A stretch of 64,000 nt of DNA from Microbacterium sp. SD291 (GCF_017355365.1 NZ_JADIJR010000012.1:41895-105894); one strand, 5' to 3'. Positions 33,760-43,275 are shown, counted from the first letter of the stretch. The notes: generated by a model not told the origin, from the letters alone. Numbers and translations are program-made.

Positions 33760-35136
33760 TCACCCGATCGCCGGGCGTTCCTTGGGCAGTTCGTAGGCGA
33801 CCTGGCGTTCGCGGAACGCCAGCGCCGAGCCGAGTGTGAGCGGGCCGAGCCTGCCCAGGAACATGAGCAGGATGAGGATGAGCTGGGCGGCATCGGGCAG
33901 GGCCGCGGTGATGCCGGTCGACATCCCCACCGTCCCGAACGCCGAGACGACTTCGAACAGCACGCGGTCGAGGTCGTGGTCGGTCATCGCGAGGATCGCG
34001 ATCACGGCGCCCATCACGGCGGCGATGGCGACGAGGACCACCGTGATCGCCTCGCGGTGCACCGCGCGGGAGAGGCGCTTGCCGAACACGTTCACGGTGC
34101 CGCTGCCGCGGAGCTCGGCCCACATGATGAAGAAGAGCACGGCGAACGTCGTCACCTTGATCCCGCCCGCGGTGCCGGCCGGTCCGCCGCCGATCAGCAT
34201 CAGGACGTCAGTGCCCAGCCAGGTCTCGTCATGCATCTGGGCGACGTCGACGGAGTTGAACCCCGCCGTGCGCGCCTGCACGGAGTGGAAGAAGCTGGCG
34301 AGGACGCGCGAGGCCGGGTCGAGGGGGCCGAGAGTGCCCGCGTTGTCCCACTCCATCAGCGCCGTGTAGACGGTGCCCCCGACCAGGAGCACGGCGGTCG
34401 CCGCGAGCACGATGCGCGTGTTCATCGTCCAGTGCAGCGGGACGCGGAACTCGCGGCGCAGCTGGCGGAGCACCGGGAAGCCGAGACCGCCGAGGATGAT
34501 CGCCGCCGAGATCGGCAGGCACACCCACGGGTCGGACACGAACCCCATCAGGCTGTCGGTGTACAGGGCGAACCCGGCGTTGTTGAACGACGAGACCGAG
34601 TGGAAGACGGCATGCCACGCGGCGCGGCCCACGTCGTAGCCGTATCCGGTCAGGAACCGGACGAACAGCACCACGGCCACCGCCGCCTCGATCGTGAGCG
34701 TCGTGACGAGGATGCCGACCGCGAGGCCGCGCAGGTCGCCGACGCCGTCCGCCTTGGTCTCGGCGCCCGTGAACATCCGCGAGCGCACCGACAGCCTGCG
34801 CGCGAGCGCCAGCCCGATCAGCGCCGCGAACAGCATGATCCCGAGTCCGCCGAGCTGGATGAGCACGAGGATCACGACCTTGCCGAACGGACTCCAGTAC
34901 ACCGGGGTGTCCACCACGATCAGTCCGGTGACGCAGACAGCCGACGTCGACGTGAACAGCGCATCGATCACGCCGGTCCATGTGCCGGATGCCGACGACA
35001 CGGGGAGCATGAGGATGAGGGCCCCGACGATGATCGCCGTCCCGAACCCGATGGCGATGGCCTGAGCCGGTGCCAGACGCAGGCTCCGGGAGAGCCTGCT
35101 GCGGGCGGAAGTGTGTGAGGCCACGAAGAAGGACAT
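33760..35136 (-). CDS. trkH: potassium-uptake channel subunit, TrkH/KtrB type
   Basis: 458 aa from ATG 35136 (GAGGAG two bases upstream). Four M1-P-M2 repeats with selectivity-loop Gly motifs TSTSAVCVTGLIV, VSSFNNAGFAL, QARTAGFNSVD and SAFGTVGMSTG, as expected for Trk/Ktr/HKT proteins that import K+ coupled to Na+ or H+. Size is that of KtrB rather than longer TrkH. First gene of a two-gene trkH-trkA unit. With the KimA-like transporter and kdpDE it makes this a potassium-homeostasis neighbourhood. Confidence 0.92.
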   Translation of the reverse strand: MSFFVASHTSARSRLSRSLRLAPAQAIAIGFGTAIIVGALILMLPVSSASGTWTGVIDALFTSTSAVCVTGLIVVDTPVYWSPFGKVVILVLIQLGGLGIMLFAALIGLALARRLSVRSRMFTGAETKADGVGDLRGLAVGILVTTLTIEAAVAVVLFVRFLTGYGYDVGRAAWHAVFHSVSSFNNAGFALYTDSLMGFVSDPWVCLPISAAIILGGLGFPVLRQLRREFRVPLHWTMNTRIVLAATAVLLVGGTVYTALMEWDNAGTLGPLDPASRVLASFFHSVQARTAGFNSVDVAQMHDETWLGTDVLMLIGGGPAGTAGGIKVTTFAVLFFIMWAELRGSGTVNVFGKRLSRAVHREAITVVLVAIAAVMGAVIAILAMTDHDLDRVLFEVVSAFGTVGMSTGITAALPDAAQLILILLMFLGRLGPLTLGSALAFRERQVAYELPKERPAIG

Positions 35137-35173
35137 TACTCCTCGACGTGGCCTCCGCCGCCATCCGGCCCGG

Positions 35174-35974
35174 TCAGCCCACGACATCCCTCCGTCTCAG
35201 CACCCATGCGCTCGCTGCCACCAGCACGAGGACGCCGGCCCACAGTGCCGCGCAGCCGGCCGGATCGCAGCCCTCGGTGAGGGGCGGCCGGTGATACGCC
35301 CAGGAGTACGGCGACAGGAAGCGCAGCCACTCGGCATCCGCCACCTGATTCGCGATCGCGTTGAACGCGTACCCGGCGACGGCGATCCCCGCCCCGGCGG
35401 CGACCCCGCGGGAGCGGCGGCCCGTGAGCGCGCCGACGAACAGCGCGACGCTGCCCGCGAGCATCGTGAGGCCGATGAGGGCGACAGTGGCATCGACGAT
35501 CCGCGCCGGCTCGATGTCGAGCGACGCGGACTCGTTCAGTGCGAGCACCACGACGCCGGCGAAGGCCCCGAGCCAGAGCAGGCGGATCAGCATGGCCGCG
35601 GCCATCTCGAGAGCGTACGGCACCCGTCCGATGCCGTGGGCGAGATCCAGCTCGAGTCGACCCGACTCCTCCGCCCCGCCGATCGCGCCTGCGCCCCAGC
35701 TGATCGCGGCGATCGTGAGCAGCAGGAAGCCGATCAGCCCGTAGAACGTGCCCTGCGCGTAGCCCGCGCCGGTGCCGATCTGGTCGTAGCCGAGCGTCTT
35801 CACGAGCTCCGGGGGAAGGCTCTCGATCATCTGCTGCATCTGCCCGTCGCCGCCGATGCTCGGGAACAGCGGCAGGTACATGAACAGCACCGCGGCGATG
35901 CCGATCGTCCACCCGAGGAGTCCGCGCCAGGTCTCGCGGAGCTCGCGACGGAGCACCGGAAGCGGCCTACGCAT
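35174..35974 (-). CDS. ABC-2 type exporter permease
   Basis: 266 aa with about six membrane helices: LLGWTIGIAAVLFMYLPLFP (about 19-38), GTFYGLIGFLLLTIAAISWG, LEMAAAMLIRLLWLGAFAGV, ATVALIGLTMLAGSVALFVG, and a last helix before WVLRRRDVVG. The large loop after helix 1 and the SGRLELDLAHGIGR motif fit ABC-2 permeases paired with drug-export-type ATPases. It overlaps the ATPase gene by 8 nt (stop of ATPase at 35967). Third gene of a TetR-ATPase-permease operon. Confidence 0.87.
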   Translation of the reverse strand: MRRPLPVLRRELRETWRGLLGWTIGIAAVLFMYLPLFPSIGGDGQMQQMIESLPPELVKTLGYDQIGTGAGYAQGTFYGLIGFLLLTIAAISWGAGAIGGAEESGRLELDLAHGIGRVPYALEMAAAMLIRLLWLGAFAGVVVLALNESASLDIEPARIVDATVALIGLTMLAGSVALFVGALTGRRSRGVAAGAGIAVAGYAFNAIANQVADAEWLRFLSPYSWAYHRPPLTEGCDPAGCAALWAGVLVLVAASAWVLRRRDVVG

Positions 35975-36905
35975 GATCCGCCCCCTCCGCCGGCGGCTGC
36001 GGACTGCCGTAGAGCCGCAGCACCGATTCCTCGAGATCCGGCTCCTCGACGGAGAGATCCAGCAGCCGGTGGCGGGCGATCGACTTCACGAACGGGTCGA
36101 TGTCGCCCTCGACGGTCGCCGAGAGGCGCACCGAGCCGTCGGCCCTGGCGATCTCGAGGTCGGCGAGATGCGGGAGGTGCGCCAGCTCGCGGCGCAGCTC
36201 CTCCTCGGAGACGTGCTCGAACCCTGCGCGCACGCGGCGGATGGCGCCCAGCCGGAGCGACGCGACGTTCCCCTCGGCGACGATGCGGCCGGCGCTCAGG
36301 ACGGCGACGGAGTCGGCCGCCTGCTGGATCTCGCTGAGCACGTGCGAGCTCAGCAGCACCGTCTGGCCTCGGCCGCGCGCCTCGCGCACGAGCTGGAGGA
36401 ACTCGCGCTGCACCAGCGGGTCGAGCCCGCTCGTCGGCTCGTCGAGGACGAGGAGCTCCGGCTCGTGCATGAACGCCTGCACGATGCCGAGCTTCTGCTT
36501 GTTGCCCTTCGACAGCGTGCCGACCCGGCGGCTGAGGTCGAGGCCGAGCCGCTCCGAGAGCAGATCGATCCGGCCGGCCGGCACAGGGCCAGACGCCTGG
36601 GAGTAGAAGTCCAGCATCCGCCTCCCGGTCATCCGTCCGTCCAGGCGCAGCTCCCCCGGCACGAAGCCGATGCGCCGGCGCAGCGCCGCGCCAGCGGACC
36701 GCGGGTCCTGTCCGAGCACGCGGACCGCGCCGGAGGTGGGGCGGATGATGTCGAGGATCATCCGCAGGGTGGTGGTCTTGCCTGCGCCGTTCGGGCCGAT
36801 CAGGCCGAAGACGGAGCCCGGCTCGACCGAGAGGCTCAATGAGTCGACGGCGGTGCGGCGTCCGTATCTCTTGTGCAGGCGGGTGAGGTCGATCGCAGGG
36901 TTCAT
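35967..36905 (-). CDS. ABC exporter ATP-binding protein
   Basis: 312 aa from ATG 36905, with AAGGAG 9 nt upstream. Walker A GPNGAGKT, a signature region written LSKGNKQKLGIVQAFM, Walker B LLVLDEPTSGLDP and switch VLLSSHVLSEIQ, followed by a C-terminal ~95-residue domain typical of the daunorubicin-resistance/CcmA-like class. The signature has LSKGN rather than LSGGQ, common in this subfamily. It energises the adjacent permease; cargo unknown, perhaps a drug or lipid. Confidence 0.92.
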   Translation of the reverse strand: MNPAIDLTRLHKRYGRRTAVDSLSLSVEPGSVFGLIGPNGAGKTTTLRMILDIIRPTSGAVRVLGQDPRSAGAALRRRIGFVPGELRLDGRMTGRRMLDFYSQASGPVPAGRIDLLSERLGLDLSRRVGTLSKGNKQKLGIVQAFMHEPELLVLDEPTSGLDPLVQREFLQLVREARGRGQTVLLSSHVLSEIQQAADSVAVLSAGRIVAEGNVASLRLGAIRRVRAGFEHVSEEELRRELAHLPHLADLEIARADGSVRLSATVEGDIDPFVKSIARHRLLDLSVEEPDLEESVLRLYGSPQPPAEGADHA

Positions 36906-36953
36906 CGTCCCTGCTCCTTTCAGGTCGAGAACGATCAGGTCACGGAGCACGCG

Positions 36954-37643
36954 TCAGCGCGGCGGATCCGGGTCCTGATTCGGGTCGTTCTCGCCCTTGT
37001 CCGAGCGGGGACCGCTCCGGCGCCGCAGCGCTTCGCGGGCGGCTACCAGCAGACGGTCGTCGGTGTAGAGGCCGTGGGTGAACATCTCGAGCACCGGCAG
37101 GGTGGACCGCTCCATCACGGCGGTGGTCAGGCCCTCCTCGCCGAACGCCCTCGCCAGATGACGCTGGAGGAGCACCGGGCCGAGGCCGTAGAGCGTCACG
37201 TACACCGCGATGACGTCGAGATCGTCCTGCGGGCGCATCATCCCTTCGGCGATCTGCTGCTCGAGCATGTCCCTGGTGCCGGCGACGAAGGCGTCGAACA
37301 GGTGATCGGATGCCGGGGACGAGTCCACCAGCATCCGCGTCAGGTACTCCAGCAGCGGTGCGTAGCGGGCGGGCGAGTCGAGCGCGGCGCGCATCATGTC
37401 GGCCGCGGCGGTGCCGGCGAGGGCCGCCTTGTCGCCCATGAAGGTCGCGACGACGTGCGCGTCGCAGGCGTCGCGGAGCGCGTCCTTGCTGCCGAAGTGG
37501 TGCACGATCAGTGCGGCGCTCACGTGCGCCTCGCCGGCGATCTGCCGGAGCGTCGTGCCGTCGAACCCACGCCGGGCGAAGCATCCGATCGCCGCGTCGC
37601 GGATCCGCGCGCGGGTCGTGAGATCCTCCGATGCTGAACGCAT
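36954..37643 (-). CDS. TetR family regulator of the ABC exporter
   Basis: 229 aa. N-terminal TetR helix-turn-helix (IRDAAIGCFARRGFDGTTLR, QIAGEAHVSAALIVHHFGSK) in residues ~12-58, then a helical ligand domain. First gene of the operon with ATPase and permease (49-bp gap), so it likely represses its own operon until an exported compound binds. The C-terminus is charged and probably disordered (SDKGENDPNQDPDPPR). Confidence 0.9.
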   Translation of the reverse strand: MRSASEDLTTRARIRDAAIGCFARRGFDGTTLRQIAGEAHVSAALIVHHFGSKDALRDACDAHVVATFMGDKAALAGTAAADMMRAALDSPARYAPLLEYLTRMLVDSSPASDHLFDAFVAGTRDMLEQQIAEGMMRPQDDLDVIAVYVTLYGLGPVLLQRHLARAFGEEGLTTAVMERSTLPVLEMFTHGLYTDDRLLVAAREALRRRSGPRSDKGENDPNQDPDPPR

Positions 37644-37654
37644 GTTCAGAAGTA

Positions 37655-37668
37655 TAAACAGGTGTTCA
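37655..37668. promoter_or_regulatory. probable TetR operator
   Basis: On the minus strand TGAACACCTGTTTA is a near-perfect palindrome (TGAACA/TGTTTA). A -10-like TATACT and a second TGAACA follow before the TetR start at 37643, so binding would block the operon promoter. Confidence 0.55.
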
Positions 37669-37700
37669 GTCTCGGCGGAAGGGGGTCTGCAGCGCCTCGG

Positions 37701-38324
37701 TCAGCCGTCGAGACCGCGGGCCACCCGCAGCCACGGCTCCGATGCGTCCGGACGCGCGGCCGGCCCCCGCGCCTCGCCGTCGCAGCGCACCACGATCGCC
37801 CAGTCGTCGAGGGACGTGCCTGACGCCTCGAGCCGCTCCCGCAGCCGGCGCACCGCTCGCGGGCTCGGCGCGCCCTGCACCGAGTGATGGGTCATGTGCG
37901 TCTCGATGATGGCCGCCACCGCCGTGGTGAGCGGACGCGGCAGCCCGAGCCGGCGGCCCATCGCCCGGAACAGCTCGGCGCCGCGCTCGGCGTGGCCGTG
38001 CGAGGTGATGCGGTCGCCCTGACGGCGTGTGGTGTCCGGCTTGCCGACATCGTGGAACAGCGCCGCGATCACGAGCCGCTCTCTTCGCTCTTCATCGAGC
38101 TCGTGCCGCACGGCGTGCGCGGCCGCGAGGTCGGCCGCCCACAGCGAGTGCACGAGCACGTCGCCCTCCGGATGCCACCGAGGGTCCTGCGGGGTTCCCG
38201 CCAGCGCCGCGAGCTCGGGGAGATCGTCTGTCAGCCCGCGCTCGCGCAGCGTCGGCGACGGCACAGGCTCGGCCAGCGCGATATCACGCAGGACGATGCC
38301 GAGTCGCCGGTCGTCGCCGCTCAT
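37701..38324 (-). CDS. HD domain phosphohydrolase
   Basis: 207 aa. HD-fold metal ligands are visible in order: His in GDVLVHSLWAAD, the HD pair in ALFHDVGKPDTTR, His in ITSHGHAERG and a later His-rich helix (IETHMTHHSV). The motif HDVGKP followed by SHGHAERG resembles the HD domain of CCA-adding enzymes, but no nucleotidyltransferase domain is present. Substrate unknown. It starts at 38324; the AGCS gene ends 24 bp upstream in the same direction. Confidence 0.82.
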   Translation of the reverse strand: MSGDDRRLGIVLRDIALAEPVPSPTLRERGLTDDLPELAALAGTPQDPRWHPEGDVLVHSLWAADLAAAHAVRHELDEERRERLVIAALFHDVGKPDTTRRQGDRITSHGHAERGAELFRAMGRRLGLPRPLTTAVAAIIETHMTHHSVQGAPSPRAVRRLRERLEASGTSLDDWAIVVRCDGEARGPAARPDASEPWLRVARGLDG

Positions 38325-38348
38325 CGATCCGCTCCCGCCTGTGGCAGG

Positions 38349-39821
38349 TCAGCCGCGCTTCACGCCCTCGCGCCCGGCGAGCGGGATCGCGCCCGTCACG
38401 CTGCGCTCGTCCTCCCAGCACTGGATGCCGGTCACCTCCGGCATCCGCGCCCTCGTGAAGACGGGGTCGAGTCCTGCGCGGCGTTGATCGGAGTAGTCCT
38501 TCAGCAGCTTGAACGCGATGCCGGAGAGGAGCGCGATCGCGATCAGGTTGATGATCGCCATGACCCCCATGATCCCGTCAGCGGTGTTCCAGATCAGGTC
38601 GGCCGAGGCGATGGACCCCAGGAACACGACGGCCACGACGACGACCCGGAACGCGGTGAGCACCGCGGGCTTCGAGTTGATGAACTCGATGTTGGACTCG
38701 CCGTAGTAGTAGTTGCCGAGGATCGAGCTGAACGCCAGCAGGAAGATGATCACGCTCAGCAGCACGTTCGACCAGGAGCCGAGCGAGTCCACCATGGCGT
38801 TCTGCGTGAGGGCGATGCCGCGCTCGGCGTTCGCGAGGTCCGGCGTCGCCACCAGCACGATGAACGCCGTGATCGAGCAGACCAGGAAGGTGTCGAAGTA
38901 CACGCCGAGGGTCTGCACGAGGCCCTGCTTGACGGGGTGGGTCACGGCGGCGGTCGCGCCGGCGTTCGGGGCGGACCCGAGACCCGCCTCGTTGGAGAAC
39001 ATGCCGCGCTTCGCACCCACCATGATGATCGCGCCGATCGTGCCGCCGGCCACCTCCTGCGTGCCCCACGCCTGCGTGTAGATCGAGGCGAAGACCTCGG
39101 GCAGCCGCTCGATGTGCAGGCCCACGATCACGATTCCGACGATCAGGTACAGCAGCGCCATCAGGGGCACGATCGCCTGCGAGAACGAGGCGATCCGGCG
39201 GACGCCGCCGAAGATCACGAGCGAGGTGAGCACCGCGAGGACGCCGCCGACCACCCAGGGGATCCAGCCGACCTCACCGCCGAAGCTGGACGAGATCGTG
39301 GCGCTGATGGTGTTCGCCTGCAGGGAGTTGAACGACAGCGGGAAGCAGAGGATCAGCACGACGGCGAAGATGATGCCCATCCAGCGGGCCTTCAGGCCGT
39401 ACTGCATGTAGTAGGCGGGACCGCCGCGGAATCCGTCCTTGTCGCGGACCTTGAAGGCCTGGCCCAGCGTCGACTCGATGAAACTCGAGGCCCCGCCGAT
39501 GAAGGCCATCGTCCACATCCAGAACACCGCACCGGGTCCGCCGATCGCGATCGCGGTGCCGACGCCGGCGATGTTGCCGACTCCGACGCGGGATGCCGCC
39601 GAGATCGTGAACGCCTGGAACGCCGAGACCGACTGCGGCTCGCCGTCGTCGCGCAGCGGCGTCTTGTTCGTGAGCGTGCGGAACATCTCCGGGATCAGCC
39701 GGAACTGCACCACGCCAGATCGGGCGGTGAAGTACAGGCCGAGAACCACGAGGATCGGCAGCACCGCCCAGGTCCAGAGCCCGTCGCCGGCTGAGAGCAC
39801 GAAGACGTTGAGCGAATCCAT
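38349..39821 (-). CDS. alanine/glycine:cation symporter (AGCS family)
   Basis: 490 aa with about eleven membrane helices. AGCS hallmarks: SRVGVGNIAGVGTAIAIGGP, WMWTMAFIGGASSFIESTLG, GGPAYYMQYGLK and AKRGMFSNEAGLGSAPNAGA. Family members import alanine or glycine with Na+ or H+. It may form a unit with the HD gene downstream, though no functional link is evident. Confidence 0.93.
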   Translation of the reverse strand: MDSLNVFVLSAGDGLWTWAVLPILVVLGLYFTARSGVVQFRLIPEMFRTLTNKTPLRDDGEPQSVSAFQAFTISAASRVGVGNIAGVGTAIAIGGPGAVFWMWTMAFIGGASSFIESTLGQAFKVRDKDGFRGGPAYYMQYGLKARWMGIIFAVVLILCFPLSFNSLQANTISATISSSFGGEVGWIPWVVGGVLAVLTSLVIFGGVRRIASFSQAIVPLMALLYLIVGIVIVGLHIERLPEVFASIYTQAWGTQEVAGGTIGAIIMVGAKRGMFSNEAGLGSAPNAGATAAVTHPVKQGLVQTLGVYFDTFLVCSITAFIVLVATPDLANAERGIALTQNAMVDSLGSWSNVLLSVIIFLLAFSSILGNYYYGESNIEFINSKPAVLTAFRVVVVAVVFLGSIASADLIWNTADGIMGVMAIINLIAIALLSGIAFKLLKDYSDQRRAGLDPVFTRARMPEVTGIQCWEDERSVTGAIPLAGREGVKRG

Positions 39822-39890
39822 GCGGATCAGTATGGCGCATCGGATGCCGTTGTCGAGGGAGAACCGTGACGCGGGCCCGATCCGGCCGAA

Positions 39891-40895
39891 TCACACCCTG
39901 GCGGTCGTCCCGCGGACGTTCAGCTCGTACGGCAGCGCGATAGGGGCGCGGGTCGACCCATCCTCCGTGAGCTTCGCGAGCACGGCATCCGCTGCCCGCT
40001 CGCCCTGACCGAGCGGGAACTGGTCGACGGTGGTGAGGCGGAAGAACTCGCCGAGCTCGTGACCGTCGATGCCGACGATGGAGAGTTCCTCCGGCACGCC
40101 GAAGCCGAGGTCGCGGGCGGCGAGGAGCGCGCCGATCGCCATCTCGTCGGATGCCGCGAACACGGCCGTCGGGCGGGGGCCCGGTCGGCCGAGCAGCTGC
40201 TTGGCCGCGCGGTAGCCGCCCTCGACCGTGAAGTCGGCCGGTTCGAGGAACGCCGGGTTCAGCGGGATTCCGGCCTTCGCGAGCGCCTTCTCGAAGCCGA
40301 GTCGCCGGTTCGTCGGGATGTGGAAGTCGATGTCGAACTCGGGGTTCGCGCCGATGTGCGCGATGTCGCGGTGCCCGAGTCCGATCAGGTGCTCGGTGGC
40401 GAGCTGGGCCACCGCGACGTCGTCGACCGTGAGGGTGTCGAGCTTCGGGTTCGGACCGCCGATCGCGATCACCGGGAGCCCGAGGTCGAGCAGGTACTGC
40501 GTCTCGTCCTCGTCGAGCTCGATGGACACGGCGATCACGGCATCCACCCGCTGGCGGCGCAGGAACGTGTCGAACACGTGACGGCGCACGTCCTTGTCGG
40601 CGGTGATGTTGTACAGCGTGATGTCGTAGCCCTCGCGCATCAGCGCCGCGGAGACGCCGGAGAGCACGGTGCTGAAGAACCAGCGGTCGAGGAACGGCAC
40701 GACGACGCCGATGTTGCGGGTGCGACCGGAGGCGAGACTCGACGCGCGCGACGACACCACGTAGCCGAGCGACTGCGCCGCCGCCTTCACGCGCTCGCGT
40801 GCGGACTCCGAGACCTGCCCTCGCCCGCTCAGCGCGCGGGAGACCGTCGCGGTGGAGACTCCGGCGAGCCGGGCGACCTCATCGATGCTCGCCAT
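39891..40895 (-). CDS. LacI family regulator next to alpha-glucosidase (MalR-like)
   Basis: 334 aa. HTH IDEVARLAGVSTATVSRALS (residues 4-23) and hinge RASSLASGRTRNIG, then an effector domain ending in AVFAASDEMAIGALLAARDL and IVGIDGHELGEFFRLTTVDQ. It follows the GH13 gene on the same strand, 101 bp downstream, with a palindromic repeat between. The cre-like site TGTAAACGCTTACA before the GH13 gene fits a LacI protein of this kind, so it probably represses alpha-glucoside use. Sugar ligand inferred. Confidence 0.9.
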   Translation of the reverse strand: MASIDEVARLAGVSTATVSRALSGRGQVSESARERVKAAAQSLGYVVSSRASSLASGRTRNIGVVVPFLDRWFFSTVLSGVSAALMREGYDITLYNITADKDVRRHVFDTFLRRQRVDAVIAVSIELDEDETQYLLDLGLPVIAIGGPNPKLDTLTVDDVAVAQLATEHLIGLGHRDIAHIGANPEFDIDFHIPTNRRLGFEKALAKAGIPLNPAFLEPADFTVEGGYRAAKQLLGRPGPRPTAVFAASDEMAIGALLAARDLGFGVPEELSIVGIDGHELGEFFRLTTVDQFPLGQGERAADAVLAKLTEDGSTRAPIALPYELNVRGTTARV

Positions 40896-40916
40896 GACTT
40901 CTCTCTTCTCGGGTCT

Positions 40917-40981
40917 GAGCCGTCACGCCCCGCATGAGACACCACGTGCGGCGTGAAGTCTCATGCGGAGCGTGTCGGCTC
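40917..40981. repeat. intergenic hairpin with 17-nt loop, family 3 copy E
   Basis: 24-bp arms 40917-40940 (GAGCCGTCACGCCCCGCATG...) and 40958-40981 match at 22 of 24 positions around a 17-nt loop. Hairpins with 17-nt loops and a GTCAC near the left end also occur at 46794 and 61609. It may double as a terminator for the GH13 gene. Confidence 0.7.
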
Positions 40982-40996
40982 GTGGTCATGAGCGGC

Positions 40997-42658
40997 TCAG
41001 GCCGTCGTGTACCACACGGCCGTGTCGACCGGCACCGCGGCGCCGGTGAACGACTGGCTCGCGAGCACCACGGTCGCGCCGGCCGGCAGCGGCAGGGGCT
41101 TCGTGCCGAGGTTCGCGAGCACGTGCACGTCGCCGCGGCGGAATGCCACGGCATCCTTCCCCGCGTCCTCCCACACCAGCGAGCCTGAGCCGAAACCGCG
41201 CTCGCGACGTGCGCTCAGCAGCCGCTTGTAGAGCGACAGCGTCGACGACTCGTCGGCGGTCTCGGTGTCGCGCGCGTACGTCGCCCACTCTGCCGGCTGC
41301 GGCAGCCACGACAGACCGGTGCCGTTGAAGCCGAACGCCGGAGCATCCGCCTCCCACGGCAGCGGCACGCGGCATCCGTCGCGCCCGTAGCGCTCGCCGT
41401 TCGTGCGGAACCAGGTCGGGTCCTGACGGAACTCGTCGGGGATCTCCATCGCCTCCGGGAGGCCGAGCTCCTCGCCCTGGTACAGGTACGCGGAGCCGGG
41501 AAGCGCGAGCATCAGCATGGTAGCCGCGCGGGCGCGAGCGAGGCCGATCTTCGTGTCCGGCTTGCTGGGAGTCTCCGGGCCGATGCCCTCGCCCTGGGGG
41601 TTGTCGGCGGTGAGCGCGAGACGCGAGGCGTGGCGCACGACGTCGTGGTTCGAGAGCACCCAGGTGCTCGGGGCCCCGACCTTGCCGAACTCGTCGAGGG
41701 ACTCGCGGATGACGTCGCCGAGCGCCTTCGCGTCCCACGGGGTCATCAGGTACGGGAAGTTGAAGGTCTGGTGCATCTCGTCTGGACGCACCCAGAGAGC
41801 CGTCTTCTTGAGCGTCGGAAGCCACGCCTCGCCGCACAGCGCGCGGTCGCCGTCGTACTCGGCGAGCAGCTCGTGCCAGTCGCGGTAGATGTCGTGCACG
41901 TCGTTCTGGCCCCAGTACGGCACGTTCTCCTCGCCGCCGCCCATCGAGTCGGCGTCAGCCACCGGCGCGTAGTCGGGGAGACCCGCCTCCTTGACCATGC
42001 CGTGCGCGACGTCGACCCGGAACCCGTCGACGCCGCGGTCGAGCCAGAAGCGCAGGATCGAGCGGAACTCCTCCTTGACCTCCTCGTTCGTCCAGTCGAA
42101 GTCGGGCTGCGTGGGGTCGAAGATGTGCAGGTACCACTGGCCGGGAGCGCCGTCGGCCTCGACGACGCGCTCCCACATGCCGCCGCCGAAGACGGACTCC
42201 CAGTTGTTCGGCGGGAGCTCGCCGTTCTTCCCCTTGCCGTCGCGGAAGACGTAGCGGGCGCGCTCGGGGCTGCCAGGTCCCGCCTTCAGTGCCTCCTGGA
42301 ACCAGACATGCTGGTCGGAGGAGTGGTTGGGGACGAGGTCGACGATGACGCGGATGCCGCGGGTGTGCGCCTCGGCGAGCATCTCGTCGAAGTCGGCGAG
42401 GGTGCCGAAGAGCGGGTCGACGTCACGGTAGTCGGCGACGTCGTAGCCGGCATCCTTCTGCGGGCTGGTCATGAACGGACTCAGCCAGATCGCGTCGATG
42501 CCGAGATCTCGGAGCGAATCGAGCCGGCTGGTGATGCCCGGCAGGTCGCCGATGCCGTCGCCGGACGCGTCGGCGAACGAGCGGGGGTAGATCTGGTAGA
42601 TGACCGCGCTGCGCCACCACTCGGAACCGGGGGCTGCGATCTGCTCAAGCTGTGCCAT
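40997..42658 (-). CDS. GH13 alpha-glucosidase (oligo-1,6-glucosidase/maltase type)
   Basis: 553 aa, the usual size. All four GH13 regions are present: I DLVPNHSSDQH, II GFRVDVAHG with nucleophile Asp216, III CGEAWLP with acid/base Glu277, IV LSNHDVVRH with Asp339. The start WRSAVIYQIYPRSFADASGD and the domain B text MTSPQKDAGYDVADYRD place it in the alpha-glucosidase/isomaltase branch. No signal peptide, so it hydrolyses imported maltose- or isomaltose-type sugars inside the cell. No sugar transporter is adjacent. Operator at 42672-42685 and a LacI gene downstream. Confidence 0.93.
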   Translation of the reverse strand: MAQLEQIAAPGSEWWRSAVIYQIYPRSFADASGDGIGDLPGITSRLDSLRDLGIDAIWLSPFMTSPQKDAGYDVADYRDVDPLFGTLADFDEMLAEAHTRGIRVIVDLVPNHSSDQHVWFQEALKAGPGSPERARYVFRDGKGKNGELPPNNWESVFGGGMWERVVEADGAPGQWYLHIFDPTQPDFDWTNEEVKEEFRSILRFWLDRGVDGFRVDVAHGMVKEAGLPDYAPVADADSMGGGEENVPYWGQNDVHDIYRDWHELLAEYDGDRALCGEAWLPTLKKTALWVRPDEMHQTFNFPYLMTPWDAKALGDVIRESLDEFGKVGAPSTWVLSNHDVVRHASRLALTADNPQGEGIGPETPSKPDTKIGLARARAATMLMLALPGSAYLYQGEELGLPEAMEIPDEFRQDPTWFRTNGERYGRDGCRVPLPWEADAPAFGFNGTGLSWLPQPAEWATYARDTETADESSTLSLYKRLLSARRERGFGSGSLVWEDAGKDAVAFRRGDVHVLANLGTKPLPLPAGATVVLASQSFTGAAVPVDTAVWYTTA

Positions 42659-42671
42659 GGGAACAGGCTAC

Positions 42672-42685
42672 TGTAAACGCTTACA
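42672..42685. promoter_or_regulatory. LacI-type operator before alpha-glucosidase
   Basis: TGTAAACGCTTACA is an almost perfect 14-bp palindrome matching TGWNANCGNTNWCA at every fixed position. It ends 13 bp upstream of the GH13 start on the minus strand, where it would block transcription. The LacI protein at 39891-40895 is the likely binder. Confidence 0.75.
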
Positions 42686-42795
42686 TTCCTGCCAGGGTAA
42701 GGATCGAATCGGTTCGGCTGGCGTGTCGGCAGCAGTGCAGGCGTCGCTGTTGCAACCGGGAGTATCCTGACCGCATCCGATGAGTGGAGGCTGTC

Positions 42796-43224
42796 ATGGT
42801 TCCTGAGATCAACTACTGGGCGGTACTGCTGGCGACCGCATCGAGCATGCTCGTCGGCTCGGTCTGGTACGCGCGAGGCGTGTTCGGCAAGCGCTGGGCG
42901 AGGCTGGCGGACGTCGACCTCGACAATCCGTCCGGCAACCCGGCGATGGCGATCATCACCACCATCCTGGTGAGCTTCGTCACGGCATGGGTGCTCGCCG
43001 GAGCATCCGCCATCGCGTGGCACTTCTACGGCGGATCGTTCCTGTGGGGCGCGATCGTCACCGCCGTGACCCTGTGGGCCGGTTTCACCGCCGCACGGTT
43101 CATCACGCACGACGCGTTCGAGGGCCGCTCGACGAAGCTCACGACGCTCAACATCGCGCACGAGCTGGTCACGGTGCTCGTGATGGCCGTTCTGATCGGC
43201 GTCTGGCCGCCGGTCGGGATCTGA
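42796..43224 (+). CDS. DUF1761 membrane protein
   Basis: 142 aa from ATG 42796, with GGAGG at 42786-42790; a GTG at 42784 lies before that site and is rejected. Four membrane helices. The opening NYWAVLLATASSMLVGSVWYARGVFGKRW and closing LNIAHELVTVLVMAVLIGVWP are those of DUF1761 proteins, whose function is unknown. Divergent from the GH13 gene. Confidence 0.85.
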   Translation: MVPEINYWAVLLATASSMLVGSVWYARGVFGKRWARLADVDLDNPSGNPAMAIITTILVSFVTAWVLAGASAIAWHFYGGSFLWGAIVTAVTLWAGFTAARFITHDAFEGRSTKLTTLNIAHELVTVLVMAVLIGVWPPVGI

Positions 43225-43239
43225 CGTCGCCGCACGCGA

Positions 43240-43275
43240 TTCGGGCCCGCTCCCTTCGAGGGAGACGGGCCCGAA
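43240..43275. terminator. bidirectional terminator between DUF1761 and M6 protease genes
   Basis: Left arm TTCGGGCCCGCTCCC (43240-43254) pairs with GGGAG-A-CGGGCCCGAA (43260-43275) with one bulged A and a 5-nt loop. It lies between convergent genes. Confidence 0.8.
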